From DATAEK01 sp036258055 (GTDB lineage Bacteria; Acidobacteriota; Vicinamibacteria; Vicinamibacterales; 2-12-FULL-66-21), in NCBI GenBank assembly GCA_036258055.1, contig DATAEK010000009.1, forward strand, positions 1 to 64,000: DNA of 64,000 nucleotides, read 5' to 3'. The translations under genes were made by a program, and so were the position numbers. Below the pieces are notes generated by a model that made no database searches, was not told where the DNA came from, and saw only the letters and a program-made list of their open reading frames with translations. Positions 24,752 through 33,570 of this stretch are shown one piece after another; the first letter of the stretch is position 1; each line of letters starts with the position of its first letter.

Positions 24752-26338
24752 ATGCACCGAATCGCCCTGGTCGTTATCAGCATCCTGTTGGTAGCGGCCG
24801 CCCCGGCCGGACGGACCCAGCCCCGCCACGACCTCGCGATCGTCGGCGGGATGGTTGTGGACGGCTCCGGTGCGCCTCGCAAACGCGCAGACGTGGCGAT
24901 CAAGGACGGCAGAATCGCGGCGGTCGGAAAGGTGGCCAAGACCGACGCGCGCGAGGTCATCGACGCGACGGGCCTCATCGTCGCCCCCGGCTTCATCGAC
25001 GTCCACACGCACGCCGACGACCTTGCCGAGCATCCGCGCGCCGAGAACTTCGTGCGGATGGGAGTGACGACGATCGTCGCGGGGAACTGTGGCGGGTCGG
25101 CCCTCGACGTGGGTGAAGCCCTCAACCGGATCCGGCAGATTGGCGCCTCGATCAACTTCGCCACGCTCATCGGCCACAACACCGTCCGCCTCGCCGCGAT
25201 GGGCAGGGACAACCGCATCCCGACGATCTCCGAGCTGAACAAGATGAAGTCGCTCGTCTGGCGGGCGATGACGGACGGCGCGGTCGGCTTCTCGACCGGA
25301 CTGCAGTACGTGCCGGGCACCTACGCGCACGTTCCCGAGGTCATCGAGCTGGCGCGCGTGGCCGGCAATGCCGGCGGCGTCTACGCGTCGCACATGCGCA
25401 ACGAGGGGACCGCGCTCGAGGACGCGATTCGCGAGACGATTCGAGTCGGGGAAGCTGGCGGATGCCGCATTCAGATCTCGCACCTGAAAGTGGACAGCCC
25501 CAACCGTTGGGGTGCGAGCGCGACGGCGCTCGAGATCATCGACGCCGCCCGCGCGCGGGGCGTCGCCGTCGAGGCCGATCAGTACGCGTATACCGCGGCA
25601 AGTTCCACGCTCGGCATCCGTTTCCCGGCGTGGGCGCTCGAAGGTGGGCAGGACAAAATCAACGCGCGCCTCAACGATCCCGACACGTGGTCGAAGATCA
25701 AAACCGAGATGAGTCAACTGCTCGCCGAGCGCGGACTCCAAGATCTCTCTTTCGCCGTCGTCGCCTCGTATCGGCCGGATCCATCGCTGAACGGTTTGTC
25801 GATAAAGCAGGTGGCGGCACGAATCAAAGGCGGCGAGACCGCGGATGCGCAGTTCGAAGCGGCTCGCGAGATGATGCTCGCGGGCGGCGCCTCGATGGTC
25901 TACCACTTCATGTCGGACGATGACGTTGTGCGAATCATGAAGCACCCGTTCGTAGGCGTTGCCTCGGACAGCTCGGCGCTGACGTTCGGTGACGGAGTGC
26001 CGCACCCGCGCGGCTACGGCAACAACGCCCGTGTGCTGGGCGAGTACGTGCGGCAGCGGCATGTGATCACCCTCGAAGAAGCGGTCCGCAAGATGACGTC
26101 ACTTCCGGCGCAGCAGTTCCGCTTCGCCGAGCGCGGCCTCGTCAAGGCCGGGTATCACGCCGATCTCGTCGTCTTCGACCTCGCGAAGGTTGGCGACGCC
26201 GCGACGTACGAGAAGCCGCACGCCTATGCGACCGGAATCCCATACGTCCTGGTCAACGGCGTGGCGGTCGTCAGAAACGGCGAGCACACGGGCGCGCCGG
26301 CTGGAGAGGTGCTGCTGTCCGGGGGAAGGAAGAACTAG
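24752..26338 (+). CDS. N-acyl-D-amino-acid deacylase family amidohydrolase
   Basis: Exported metal-dependent amidohydrolase of 528 residues with a signal peptide (about 1-21). The metal motif is intact: PGFIDVHTHADD with His85 and His87. YASHMRNEGTALEDAI and IQISHLKVDSP carry the remaining histidines, and VASDSSALTFGDG the late aspartate. The closing YVLVNGVAVVRNGEHTGAPAGEVL is typical of D-aminoacylases, which release D-amino acids from N-acyl derivatives. It is a paralogue of the 12959 gene but keeps all ligands, so it is the more credible enzyme of the two. The ATG at 24752 begins the signal sequence; a TTG seven codons upstream is less likely. Confidence 0.87.
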   Translation: MHRIALVVISILLVAAAPAGRTQPRHDLAIVGGMVVDGSGAPRKRADVAIKDGRIAAVGKVAKTDAREVIDATGLIVAPGFIDVHTHADDLAEHPRAENFVRMGVTTIVAGNCGGSALDVGEALNRIRQIGASINFATLIGHNTVRLAAMGRDNRIPTISELNKMKSLVWRAMTDGAVGFSTGLQYVPGTYAHVPEVIELARVAGNAGGVYASHMRNEGTALEDAIRETIRVGEAGGCRIQISHLKVDSPNRWGASATALEIIDAARARGVAVEADQYAYTAASSTLGIRFPAWALEGGQDKINARLNDPDTWSKIKTEMSQLLAERGLQDLSFAVVASYRPDPSLNGLSIKQVAARIKGGETADAQFEAAREMMLAGGASMVYHFMSDDDVVRIMKHPFVGVASDSSALTFGDGVPHPRGYGNNARVLGEYVRQRHVITLEEAVRKMTSLPAQQFRFAERGLVKAGYHADLVVFDLAKVGDAATYEKPHAYATGIPYVLVNGVAVVRNGEHTGAPAGEVLLSGGRKN

Positions 26339-26354
26339 ATGATTGGATTGGTCG

Positions 26355-26852
26355 TCACTCCTCCGCCAGGAGAATCACGACTGGTGCGACGATGAGCCAG
26401 GCGGCGAGGGCGGCGAGGATCCACATCGTGCTGCCCTGCAACACGGACGTCAGGCCCGTGACCTGCGCGGACATCTCGACCGCCCGCACGTAGTCCATCA
26501 ACCACGCCGTGCGCTCGCCGACCCACGGAAAAGCGAGGCCGGCCACCGCGAACGCGATCACCAGACCGACGACGACGGCGATGCCCTGGGCGTAGGCAAT
26601 CGGCTGCGCGACGGTTCGCGCGGCCTCCTGGCGCGCGCGGACCTGCGCACGCCACCACACCAGGCCGGCGGCCGGGACGAGCGCCTGGTCCATCAGCCGG
26701 TCGCGCTCGGACGCAAGCGTCTGGAGGAGAGTGACGGCGTCCGAGCACGTCCGGCACGCCGAGACGTGGCTGCGCAGCGCGCCGTCCTCAGGCCAGCAGC
26801 CGGTCGTGACGGCTTCGAGCACTTCGTGTTCGCGCGGGCAGTCAGTTTTCAC
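26355..26852 (-). CDS. Putative anti-sigma factor, zinc-finger/membrane protein
   Basis: Protein of 165 residues with an N-terminal HVSACRTCS motif (about 29-37) of the anti-sigma zinc-finger type, then two membrane helices (about 88-110 and 140-162). The gene starts with GTG inside the last codons of the sigma factor gene (11-base overlap), the usual arrangement for a membrane anti-sigma that holds its ECF sigma factor at the membrane until a signal arrives. The periplasmic part is short, so signal sensing may depend on another partner. Confidence 0.78.
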   Translation of the reverse strand: MKTDCPREHEVLEAVTTGCWPEDGALRSHVSACRTCSDAVTLLQTLASERDRLMDQALVPAAGLVWWRAQVRARQEAARTVAQPIAYAQGIAVVVGLVIAFAVAGLAFPWVGERTAWLMDYVRAVEMSAQVTGLTSVLQGSTMWILAALAAWLIVAPVVILLAEE

Positions 26853-27426
26853 GGCGGTTCTCCCGGGTCGTCGCCGCGGCGGTCAACAGCGCGGCCAGCT
26901 TGCGCCGCGCGCGGAAGAGCAGCAGCTTCACGCTCGCCGCCTTCACGCCGACCGAGTCCGCAATCTCGCGATGGGACGCTCCCTGTGCGTACGCGAGCCA
27001 GAGCATCGCGCGATCGCGGGGCCTGAGATGCGCCATCGCCCGCGAGAGGTCGGCGCGCCGCTGCGTGTCTTCCTCCACGCGAGGGGCGTGCGACAGCTCG
27101 GGCATCGTCTCCTGCGAGACCAGCCGATGGCCGCGGCGGCGGCTGTCGTGGACGAGGTTCGTGGCGATGCGAAAGAGGTAGTGGCGACGGTGCGCGTCGC
27201 TCTCCCAATCGAAGTTCGTGCGCAGCAAGCGGTAGTACGACTCCTGCAGCAGATCGTCGGCCGTGTGCGGGTCGCCCGTCACGTGAGCGAGATAGGCCCA
27301 GAGCGCCTTCGCGGTCCGATCGTAGAACGCGCGGAAGAGCTCTTCGTCCATCGCCAGCGCCTCGGCCGGCTCACCCGCTGCCTGCGCTCGAAGCCGTTCG
27401 AGCTCGGTCAGAGTCATGTCAGGCAT
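26842..27426 (-). CDS. ECF-type RNA polymerase sigma factor
   Basis: Sigma-70 family factor of 194 residues. Region 2 covers about 30-95 (FRAFYDRTAKALWAYLAHVT, TADDLLQESYYRLLR, HYLFRIATNLVHDSRRR) and region 4 about 125-180 (HLRPRDRAMLWLAYAQGASH, REIADSVGVKAASVKLLLFRARRKL). The linker carries no extra domain. It overlaps both the downstream anti-sigma gene and the upstream membrane protein gene, so the three form one operon. Targets are unknown; no recognisable autoregulatory promoter was identified. Confidence 0.92.
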   Translation of the reverse strand: MPDMTLTELERLRAQAAGEPAEALAMDEELFRAFYDRTAKALWAYLAHVTGDPHTADDLLQESYYRLLRTNFDWESDAHRRHYLFRIATNLVHDSRRRGHRLVSQETMPELSHAPRVEEDTQRRADLSRAMAHLRPRDRAMLWLAYAQGASHREIADSVGVKAASVKLLLFRARRKLAALLTAAATTRENRREN

Positions 27427-28324
27427 GATCAGTCGTCGACGATTCGAAGAGCCCGAGGCGCCGTGACAGCAGATACGCCATCACGGCCGACAGCCCGAAG
27501 CCAACGCCGATGGCGGCGAGCAGCACACCGAAGCCGAAGATGACACCGGCGACATCTTCGGTGGCGCGGTTGCTGACATACATCAGGCCGAGACCCGCCA
27601 CACCGAGCACCGCCCCGGCTTGAGCCGACCACAGGATTCGCGTGATCGGCGCGCTCATCCGCTTCGGCTCCTGTTCGAGCGGGATCGGCGCCGAGTCCAG
27701 GAACCGCCGTCCCGACGGCGTCTGGATGTAGGCGAGCAGGTCCTCATTGGTGTTGAACCGCTCCAGCAGCTTCGAGTGCACGTCGGTCTGGATCTTGGAC
27801 AGCCGGTTCCAGCGGCGATAGTCGATCACCGTCTTCACGAGCCACACGAACGTGCCGGTCACCACGATCATCACCACCAGCGCCGCGAGGCCGCCCATGG
27901 CATCCTGCCACAGCCGCATCGCGTTGGAGCGGGAATCCGGCTGCCAGTTGGTCGTCTGGACCGACACCCGCTCGAGGTAGAACCCGGGATTGTGCGCCAC
28001 GCCGGGGTTCTTCGCGAGGAATTCCGCGAGCCCGGGGTAGGTCGCGAGGTAGGACGGGTTCGTCATCAGCGACGGGTCCAGCTTGAGCACGCGCCCGACC
28101 CCTGGCGGATACTTCTCGAGGATCCGATTGAACTCCTCGCGGATCTGGTTCGCGTCCTCCTCGACCACCGTTGTCGGTGTCTCGCGGATGCGGCTGTGCA
28201 ATTCCGGGGGAAGCACGGGCGCCTGTTCCCTTGGTGCCTGTTCCCGCGGCGCCTGTGCCGCGGCGGGGTTGGCGAACAGGCCGATTGAGAGGATGCAGGC
28301 CCAACGGGCGGCGCGGAGTCTCAT
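27419..28324 (-). CDS. Exported membrane protein of unknown function in the sigma operon
   Basis: Protein of 301 residues with a signal peptide, a duplicated APREQ unit (about 25-36), a soluble part with a segment that includes NPSYLATYPGLAEFLAKNPG (about 90-109) and NPGFYLERV, then a membrane helix (about 145-168) and two C-terminal helices (about 225-285). I recognise no named family with confidence. It is the first gene of the sigma/anti-sigma operon and overlaps the sigma gene by eight bases, so it may supply the sensing or signalling part. The ATG at 28324 is preferred because it opens a good signal sequence; an upstream in-frame start adds 47 residues without one. Confidence 0.7.
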   Translation of the reverse strand: MRLRAARWACILSIGLFANPAAAQAPREQAPREQAPVLPPELHSRIRETPTTVVEEDANQIREEFNRILEKYPPGVGRVLKLDPSLMTNPSYLATYPGLAEFLAKNPGVAHNPGFYLERVSVQTTNWQPDSRSNAMRLWQDAMGGLAALVVMIVVTGTFVWLVKTVIDYRRWNRLSKIQTDVHSKLLERFNTNEDLLAYIQTPSGRRFLDSAPIPLEQEPKRMSAPITRILWSAQAGAVLGVAGLGLMYVSNRATEDVAGVIFGFGVLLAAIGVGFGLSAVMAYLLSRRLGLFESSTTDHA

Positions 28325-28475
28325 GGAGTGGCGAACCTCACCCAGCAATACGTGCGGAACGGGGATGAGGTTAACAGTCCCTGGAGGTTTATCGAAGTAT
28401 ATGCGACCGTGAACGTCATCTCCGCGGGAATGGGACATCCGCCCTGGGTTACCGGCTCGAAACGCCACCAGGGGC

Positions 28476-29591
28476 TCAGTCGAAGAGCGGCTTCAGCTCT
28501 TCGCCAATCCGCCGCAACCCCTCGCGCAGGAACGGCTCCTTGCCGCCGAGCCACACGCGCAGATGACCCTCGAGTCCCACATGGGATCCCGGCACGATGA
28601 GCGTGCTCTGATTGACGCGCACGCGCTCGGCGATCTGGAGGCTCGGCACATCGGCGTCGTACTTCAGCAGCGCGATGGCACCCGCCTGCGGCTCGCGCCA
28701 CGTGAGACGGCCGCCGAAGCCGTCGACCCACGTTCGCGCGATCGGCAGGTTGTGGCTGAGGATCTCACGCGTGCGCGCGTAGCAGCGCTCACGGTTCGCG
28801 GCCTGAACGGCCACTCGTGCGATGCGATCCGACAGCTTGTTGGGGCCGATCGTCAGGTAATCGTGCTGCGTCCAGCACTCGGCGACGAGCGCCGTCGGGC
28901 CGACGATCCAGCCGATACGCACGCCGGGGATGCCGTAGGCCTTCGACAGGCCGCTCGTGACGATCACCCGATCGCTCATGCCCCAGAAGCTCTCCGTGCG
29001 CGGGCGATCGATCTCCGCGCCCAGATACACTTCGTCGGCGAGGATCCAGGTTCCGGTCGCCTCACATCGCTCGACGATGCGCCGCATGGCGGCGTCGGAG
29101 AGGACGGCGCCGGTGGGGTTGTTCGGGTTGGAGAGGTAAAGCAGCTTCGTCTTCGGCGTGACCGCGCGTTCGAATTGGTCCCAATCCGGTTCCCATCCGC
29201 TCTGCTGCACCAGCCGGAATGGCCGCACCGTCGCGCCCAGGCTCCGCGCGACGCCGGGCATCTGCATGTAGTTCGGCAGCTCCATCGCCACGTCGTCTCC
29301 GGGCCGGAGCTGACTGAGGGCAACGAGGTAGTTCGCCTCCGACGTGCCGTTGGTGACCTCGATGTGGTCGACGCTCGCTCCCGAATAGATGGCCGCAATC
29401 GCCTCGCGCAGCTCGATCGTGCCGTTCGACTGGCTGTATCCGAGCGGCTGGTCCATGAAGCTGTCGAGATCGAACCCCATCTCGACGAGCTCCCTCATCG
29501 TCAGCGGCCGCACACCGCTCTCGCTCATGTCGTAGTCGACGAGGTTCTCCCAGGTCGACTGCATGCGTTCCATTGCGAACGGTTCAATCAT
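28476..29591 (-). CDS. PLP-dependent class I/II aminotransferase
   Basis: Fold-type I aminotransferase of 371 residues. TNGTSEANYLVALSQL (80-95) is the cofactor phosphate region, SNPNNPTGAVLS (154-165) contains the Asn contact, ILADEVYLG (183-191) the Asp-Tyr pair and SGLSKAYGIPGVRIGW the PLP lysine (Lys217) and phosphate arginine. The substrate is not evident; the short N-terminus (YDMSESGVRPLTMRELVEMG) resembles the capreomycidine synthase/aspartate aminotransferase-like subgroup. It lies after the threonine dehydratase gene on the same strand, separated by a word repeat. Confidence 0.86.
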   Translation of the reverse strand: MIEPFAMERMQSTWENLVDYDMSESGVRPLTMRELVEMGFDLDSFMDQPLGYSQSNGTIELREAIAAIYSGASVDHIEVTNGTSEANYLVALSQLRPGDDVAMELPNYMQMPGVARSLGATVRPFRLVQQSGWEPDWDQFERAVTPKTKLLYLSNPNNPTGAVLSDAAMRRIVERCEATGTWILADEVYLGAEIDRPRTESFWGMSDRVIVTSGLSKAYGIPGVRIGWIVGPTALVAECWTQHDYLTIGPNKLSDRIARVAVQAANRERCYARTREILSHNLPIARTWVDGFGGRLTWREPQAGAIALLKYDADVPSLQIAERVRVNQSTLIVPGSHVGLEGHLRVWLGGKEPFLREGLRRIGEELKPLFD

Positions 29592-29599
29592 GTCTATGT

Positions 29600-29674
29600 C
29601 GGTGCCAAAGGTGCCTATGGTGCCTAGGGTGCGAGGGTGCCTAGGGTGCTAAGGTGCTAGGTGCCAACAGTGCC
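29600..29674. repeat. GGTGCCTA word repeat
   Basis: Degenerate tandem of GGTGCCAAAG, GGTGCCTATG, GGTGCCTAGG, GGTGCGAGG, GGTGCTAAGG and GGTGCTAGG. Its first 15 bases (GTGCCAAAGGTGCCT at 29602-29616) are the inverse complement of 29704-29718, which are the last codons of threonine dehydratase. The arms therefore form an inverted repeat spanning the intergenic region. Confidence 0.75.
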
Positions 29675-29700
29675 GTGTTGCGTGCATTGTCGAGGGAACG

Positions 29701-30681
29701 TCAGGCACCTTTGGCACGTGCAAGCTCCACCAATCTCCCAGCGTCCATATTCCCCCCGCTGATGATCGCGACGACAGGCCCGCTCACGCGGACCGCGGCG
29801 TCGAGCGCGCCGCTCAGGACCGCTGCCGTCGTGGCGGCGCCGCTCGGTTCGGCGACCAGCTTGGCGGACGCGAAGATCCACAGCACCGCGTCCACAATCG
29901 CGGGATCATCGACCGTGATCACCGCGTCCACGAACTTCTGGACGTGCGCGAAGGTGAGGTCGCCGGGTCTGACCGGCATGAGGCCATCCGCGATACTGTG
30001 GGTGCTCGGGAGCGTGACGAGGTGGCCCGCTTCTACTGACGCCTTCATCGCGGCCGCCCCGAGCGGCTCCACTCCGATGACCTTGACGTCCGGCCGTGAC
30101 TGTTTGATCGCTGCGGCGACGCCGGATACGAACCCGCCGCCCCCGATCGGCACGAGCACGGCGGCGACATCCGGCCGCTGCTCGAGAATCTCCAGCCCCG
30201 CGGTTCCCTGTCCCGCGATGATCCACTCGTGATCGAATGGCGGCACCATCGTGAGTCCGCGGGCGGCCGCTTCCTTTTCGGCGCGCTCGCGACGATCGTT
30301 CGATGTCGTCCCGGCGAGGATGACTTCGGCGCCGAACGACTTCGCGCCCTCGATCTTGATCTTTGGCGCGGTCGTCGGCATCACCACGACCGCCGGCGCG
30401 CCAAGCCGCTGCGCGGCGAGCGCCATCGCCTGTCCGTGGTTTCCGGACGAGTAGGTGATGACACCGCGTGCCCGCTGATCGGCGGTGAGCTGCGAGACCA
30501 TGTTGTACGCGCCACGAATCTTGAACGCACCCGCGGGTTGCAGGCTCTCGCACTTCAGGAACAGCGGACGCCCCGCCGGAGCGGAGACGTCGACGAGCGG
30601 CGTCACCCGGGCGATCGGTCGAACCCGCTCGGCCGCTGCGCGAATGTCATCGAGGGTGACGAGTGTTGTAGTGGTGGTCAT
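29701..30681 (-). CDS. Threonine/serine dehydratase-like PLP enzyme
   Basis: Fold-type II PLP enzyme of 326 residues resembling catabolic threonine ammonia-lyase or serine racemase/dehydratase. The cofactor lysine is in GAFKIRGAYN (Lys54), SSGNHGQAMALAAQ (84-97) binds the substrate carboxylate, and VPIGGGGFVSGVAAAI (about 174-189) binds the PLP phosphate. There is no C-terminal ACT domain, so isoleucine feedback control as in IlvA is absent. The ATG at 30681 is chosen because the family sequence begins soon after it. Confidence 0.88.
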   Translation of the reverse strand: MTTTTTLVTLDDIRAAAERVRPIARVTPLVDVSAPAGRPLFLKCESLQPAGAFKIRGAYNMVSQLTADQRARGVITYSSGNHGQAMALAAQRLGAPAVVVMPTTAPKIKIEGAKSFGAEVILAGTTSNDRRERAEKEAAARGLTMVPPFDHEWIIAGQGTAGLEILEQRPDVAAVLVPIGGGGFVSGVAAAIKQSRPDVKVIGVEPLGAAAMKASVEAGHLVTLPSTHSIADGLMPVRPGDLTFAHVQKFVDAVITVDDPAIVDAVLWIFASAKLVAEPSGAATTAAVLSGALDAAVRVSGPVVAIISGGNMDAGRLVELARAKGA

Positions 30682-30697
30682 GTTCGCTGATGCTTTA

Positions 30698-30858
30698 CAG
30701 GAGATGAGGAGACCAGGAGGAATTCTACCGCGGGAAGCCGATCCGTTGGTGCAATGGGGAGCGGTTGCTACGTCCGATAGAGTCAAGGTTCGGCGGAGCG
30801 GGATAAGTTGGCCGCTTCCTGACCCGCATCTGCCTCTTGATCTCCTGAGCTCCTGTAG
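30698..30858. repeat. Inverted GGAGA/TCTCC arms around the dehydratase promoter region
   Basis: CAGGAGATGAGGAGACCAGG begins at 30698 and the complementary-type arm CTTGATCTCCTGAGCTCCTG ends near 30857. About 110 bases of unremarkable DNA lie between. Same words as the repeats at 23360 and 35242. Confidence 0.6.
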
Positions 30859-30879
30859 GCAACCCGAGATGTGGTTGGC

Positions 30880-33297
30880 CTACTTCGCGACCGAGTCCGT
30901 CATCCGCTTGCCCTGCGCGTTCTTCACGTACTTGTCCAACCAATTCGCCATCTCGGCGATGACGTGCATGTTCGACTCGCGCGCCGCGTAGCCGTGCGCC
31001 TCGTTCGGCAGCGTCACGTAACGGACCGTGGCGCCATGCCCCTTGAGCGCCATGTAGAGTCGTTCGGACTGAATCGGGAACGTGCCGGAGTTATCGTCAG
31101 CTTCGCCGTGGATGAGAAGGATCGGCTCATTGATTTTCTGGGCGTTGAAAAAAGGCGACATCTTCCCGTAGATCTCGGGGATCTCCCAGAACGTCCGCGT
31201 CTCGCTCTGGAAGCCGAACGGCGTGAGCGTGCGGTTGTAGGCGCCGCTGCGCGCGATCCCGGCGGCGAAGATGTCCGAGTGCGCGAGCAGATTCGCCGTC
31301 ATGAACGCACCGTAGCTGTGGCCGCCGACGCCGACCCGGGCCCGGTCGGCGATCCCCATCTCCACCGCCTTGTCCACGGCAGCCTGAGCGCTCGATACGA
31401 GCTGATCGACGTAGGTATCGTTGGCCGTCTCCCCAGGACCCACGATCGGCATCGTCGGTCCATCGAAGATGGCGTAGCCCTGCGTGAGCAGCAGCAGATG
31501 CGACGCGCCCGTGACGAACGTGAAGCGATTGGGAGACCCAGTGACCTGACTCGCGGCGCCGGCGTCGACGAACTCACGCGGATAGGCCCACACGAACATC
31601 GGCACCTTCTCGCCCTGCTTGTATCCGGGCGGCGTATAGATCGTGCCGCTCAGTTTGACGCCGTCCTTGCGCGTGTAAGTGACGAACTGGCGCTCAGCGG
31701 CGGTGATCTGCGGATGCGGATCCGTGAACTGCGTCAGCGCTGTCTTCGATCCCGCCGCGACATCGCGCACGTAGTAGTTCGGCGGCTCTTTCCTCGTCTC
31801 GTAGCGCGTCATCACCTTCGACGCGTTGTCGTCGAGGAGCGCGACGACCGTCTCGTAGCTCGCGTTGTCGGAGCGGAACAGCCGTTCGGTCTTGAGCGTC
31901 GTCAGGTTCAAGCGATCGAGGAACGGACGGTCGCCATCCGGCGACGCACCTTGACCGTTGAGATACACCGCATCGCCGACCTGCATCACCGTTCCCTTGC
32001 CCGGCCGCAGCATCGGGACCCCGGGGTTCGAGTAGGAGTCCTGCTGCTTGCGATCCCACAGCTTGCGCGGCTCGCTCCAGCTCGGGGTCATCAGCCAGGT
32101 GCGCGTCGTGCGCGTGGCCCGGTCGTTTTCGGTGAGCAGAATCGTGCCCTTGTCGGTCCAGCTGACGCCGCCGTAGCGGAACTCGGTCTTCGCGACTTCG
32201 ACGGGTTCGCTGGTAAAGGGAGCCTTCGCAGACAGGATCCGATCGCGGTTCGGGACCTTGTTCTTGATGTCACCCTTGTCCAGCGCTTCGACCCATACGA
32301 GCGTGGCAGGCTCGGCCGGGTTCCATCGATACGCGCGCGGGCCGATGATGACGCCGTTAATCGGCACGGTGTCGCTCATCGGCACGTCCGCAATCGTGCG
32401 CGCTTTGTCGCCGCGCCGCGTCCAGACTTCGACGTCTTTCGGAAAGCCGTCCCACGGCAGCAGGTGCGAGAACGGGCGCTTGATTTTCTCGACGAGGAGG
32501 AACTGCCCGTCAGGTGAGACGGAGAAGCCGCCGATCAACACCGGCTTGCCGATGGCCGTGCTGCGTGCGGTCGCGGCGTCGACGTGCGCGAGCTGGGCGG
32601 TGAAGTAGTACTCGAAGAGATCCTCGTCGTGTCTGCTCTCGAGCATGTCTTCGAATGTAGGGATCGGTCCCGGCTTGCCGAAGTTCTCCTGAATGTTCGG
32701 CCCCGCCGGCACCTTGGCCTCGATCGGTGCGGCCGCTCGAGAGCTCGGCACGAAGCCGCAGACGAGGCCGGAGCTGTCGTCGAGCCAATCGCAACCGCCA
32801 TTGAGACCGTTGATGGCGGTCTCCACCATTCGTGTCTGCCCGGTCGCGACATCAGCGATGTAGAGATCGATGCGGGTATCGCGCGTGTTCGTGAACACGA
32901 GGCGCTTACCGTCGGGAGAGAAGAGGATGCTGCCGATGCGCGCGTTCGCGGGTACAGCGACGGTGCGCGGCGTCCCGGACGCTGTCGCCGATCGCAGCGC
33001 TATCCCCGTACCGCCAGGCATGAGGTGCGGACCATTGTTCTGCGGATCGATCCGCTCGCCCGCGATCCGCAGCATCGGGCGCGAGACTTCCCCGATCGAC
33101 GGCATGCTCCGCCGCGAGAGGACGACCATCACGTCGTGCGTAGGCGAGACGATGACCGTCGGGTTCGGCGCCGCGTCCATGATGTCGGCGATTGCCTTCG
33201 GCGGTGTGAGATACCCCGCGCTCGTCGCCGGCGCCTGTGCCGACGGACCGGCGGTGATCGTCACTAACCCAACAAGCGCTAGTACGACGTTGCGCAT
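30880..33297 (-). CDS. Exported S9-family prolyl-oligopeptidase-like peptidase
   Basis: Secreted serine peptidase of 805 residues with a signal peptide (about 1-21), an N-terminal seven-bladed beta-propeller (about 40-520) and a C-terminal alpha/beta hydrolase. The nucleophile is in GVGGHSYGAFMTANLL (about 650-665), the aspartate in LIHGEADDNSGTFPIQSERL (about 735) and the histidine in LPNEAHGY (about 770). The glutamyl-endopeptidase/acylaminoacyl-peptidase branch of S9 is the closest match. It would trim peptides in the periplasm or outside. The start follows AGAGGA by five bases. Confidence 0.88.
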   Translation of the reverse strand: MRNVVLALVGLVTITAGPSAQAPATSAGYLTPPKAIADIMDAAPNPTVIVSPTHDVMVVLSRRSMPSIGEVSRPMLRIAGERIDPQNNGPHLMPGGTGIALRSATASGTPRTVAVPANARIGSILFSPDGKRLVFTNTRDTRIDLYIADVATGQTRMVETAINGLNGGCDWLDDSSGLVCGFVPSSRAAAPIEAKVPAGPNIQENFGKPGPIPTFEDMLESRHDEDLFEYYFTAQLAHVDAATARSTAIGKPVLIGGFSVSPDGQFLLVEKIKRPFSHLLPWDGFPKDVEVWTRRGDKARTIADVPMSDTVPINGVIIGPRAYRWNPAEPATLVWVEALDKGDIKNKVPNRDRILSAKAPFTSEPVEVAKTEFRYGGVSWTDKGTILLTENDRATRTTRTWLMTPSWSEPRKLWDRKQQDSYSNPGVPMLRPGKGTVMQVGDAVYLNGQGASPDGDRPFLDRLNLTTLKTERLFRSDNASYETVVALLDDNASKVMTRYETRKEPPNYYVRDVAAGSKTALTQFTDPHPQITAAERQFVTYTRKDGVKLSGTIYTPPGYKQGEKVPMFVWAYPREFVDAGAASQVTGSPNRFTFVTGASHLLLLTQGYAIFDGPTMPIVGPGETANDTYVDQLVSSAQAAVDKAVEMGIADRARVGVGGHSYGAFMTANLLAHSDIFAAGIARSGAYNRTLTPFGFQSETRTFWEIPEIYGKMSPFFNAQKINEPILLIHGEADDNSGTFPIQSERLYMALKGHGATVRYVTLPNEAHGYAARESNMHVIAEMANWLDKYVKNAQGKRMTDSVAK

Positions 33298-33320
33298 GGG
33301 ATCCTCTTCTTCTTAATTTT

Positions 33321-33392
33321 GTCGTGGGGTCCCACCCCCACGACCTGCCAGCGCTCGCTACTTAATGCGTCTGGGGCCCCACCCCCAGACGC
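33321..33392. repeat. Paired GGGGCCCCACCCC hairpins with conserved spacer
   Basis: Hairpin 33321-33344 has arms GTCGTGGGG and CCCCACGAC around TCCCAC. Hairpin 33367-33392 has arms GCGTCTGGGG and CCCCAGACGC around CCCCAC. The spacer 33345-33366 reads CTGCCAGCGCTCGCT then ACTTAAT. The whole unit recurs in inverse orientation at 55990-56067 with six extra bases in the spacer. Stem sequences differ between copies but always pair. Confidence 0.85.
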
Positions 33393-33477
33393 TGCAGGCG
33401 CTGCTGATCGAACGGCCGCTCCAATTCAGCGACAGTCCAGCACGGCCCTTATGCCCCAGCGCCGAGCTCCGAGCGCG

Positions 33478-33570
33478 TTTGCCATGTCCCATTTCCCATG
33501 TCCCATCCCATGGCCCATGGCCCATATCCCATCCCATTTACCATTTACCTTTGCCATTTACCATTTGCCA
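33478..33570. repeat. CCCAT/CCATTT word repeat
   Basis: A tract of words TGTCCCATTTCCCATG, CCCATCCCATGG, CCCATGGCCCATAT and CCATTTACCATTTACC runs up to the esterase stop codon (TAA on the minus strand at 33571-33573). Similar words occur at 9961-9997. No gene is visible between 33298 and 33570. Confidence 0.7.

Noticed and set aside
29600..29674. Possible CRISPR array
   Set aside because: Units are 8-10 bases, imperfect and without spacers; no cas genes are in the window.
30871..32517. Plus-strand reading frame of 548 codons opposite the S9 peptidase
   Set aside because: Composition is biased to Arg, Asp and Val and there is no recognisable domain, while the minus strand has a complete S9 peptidase.
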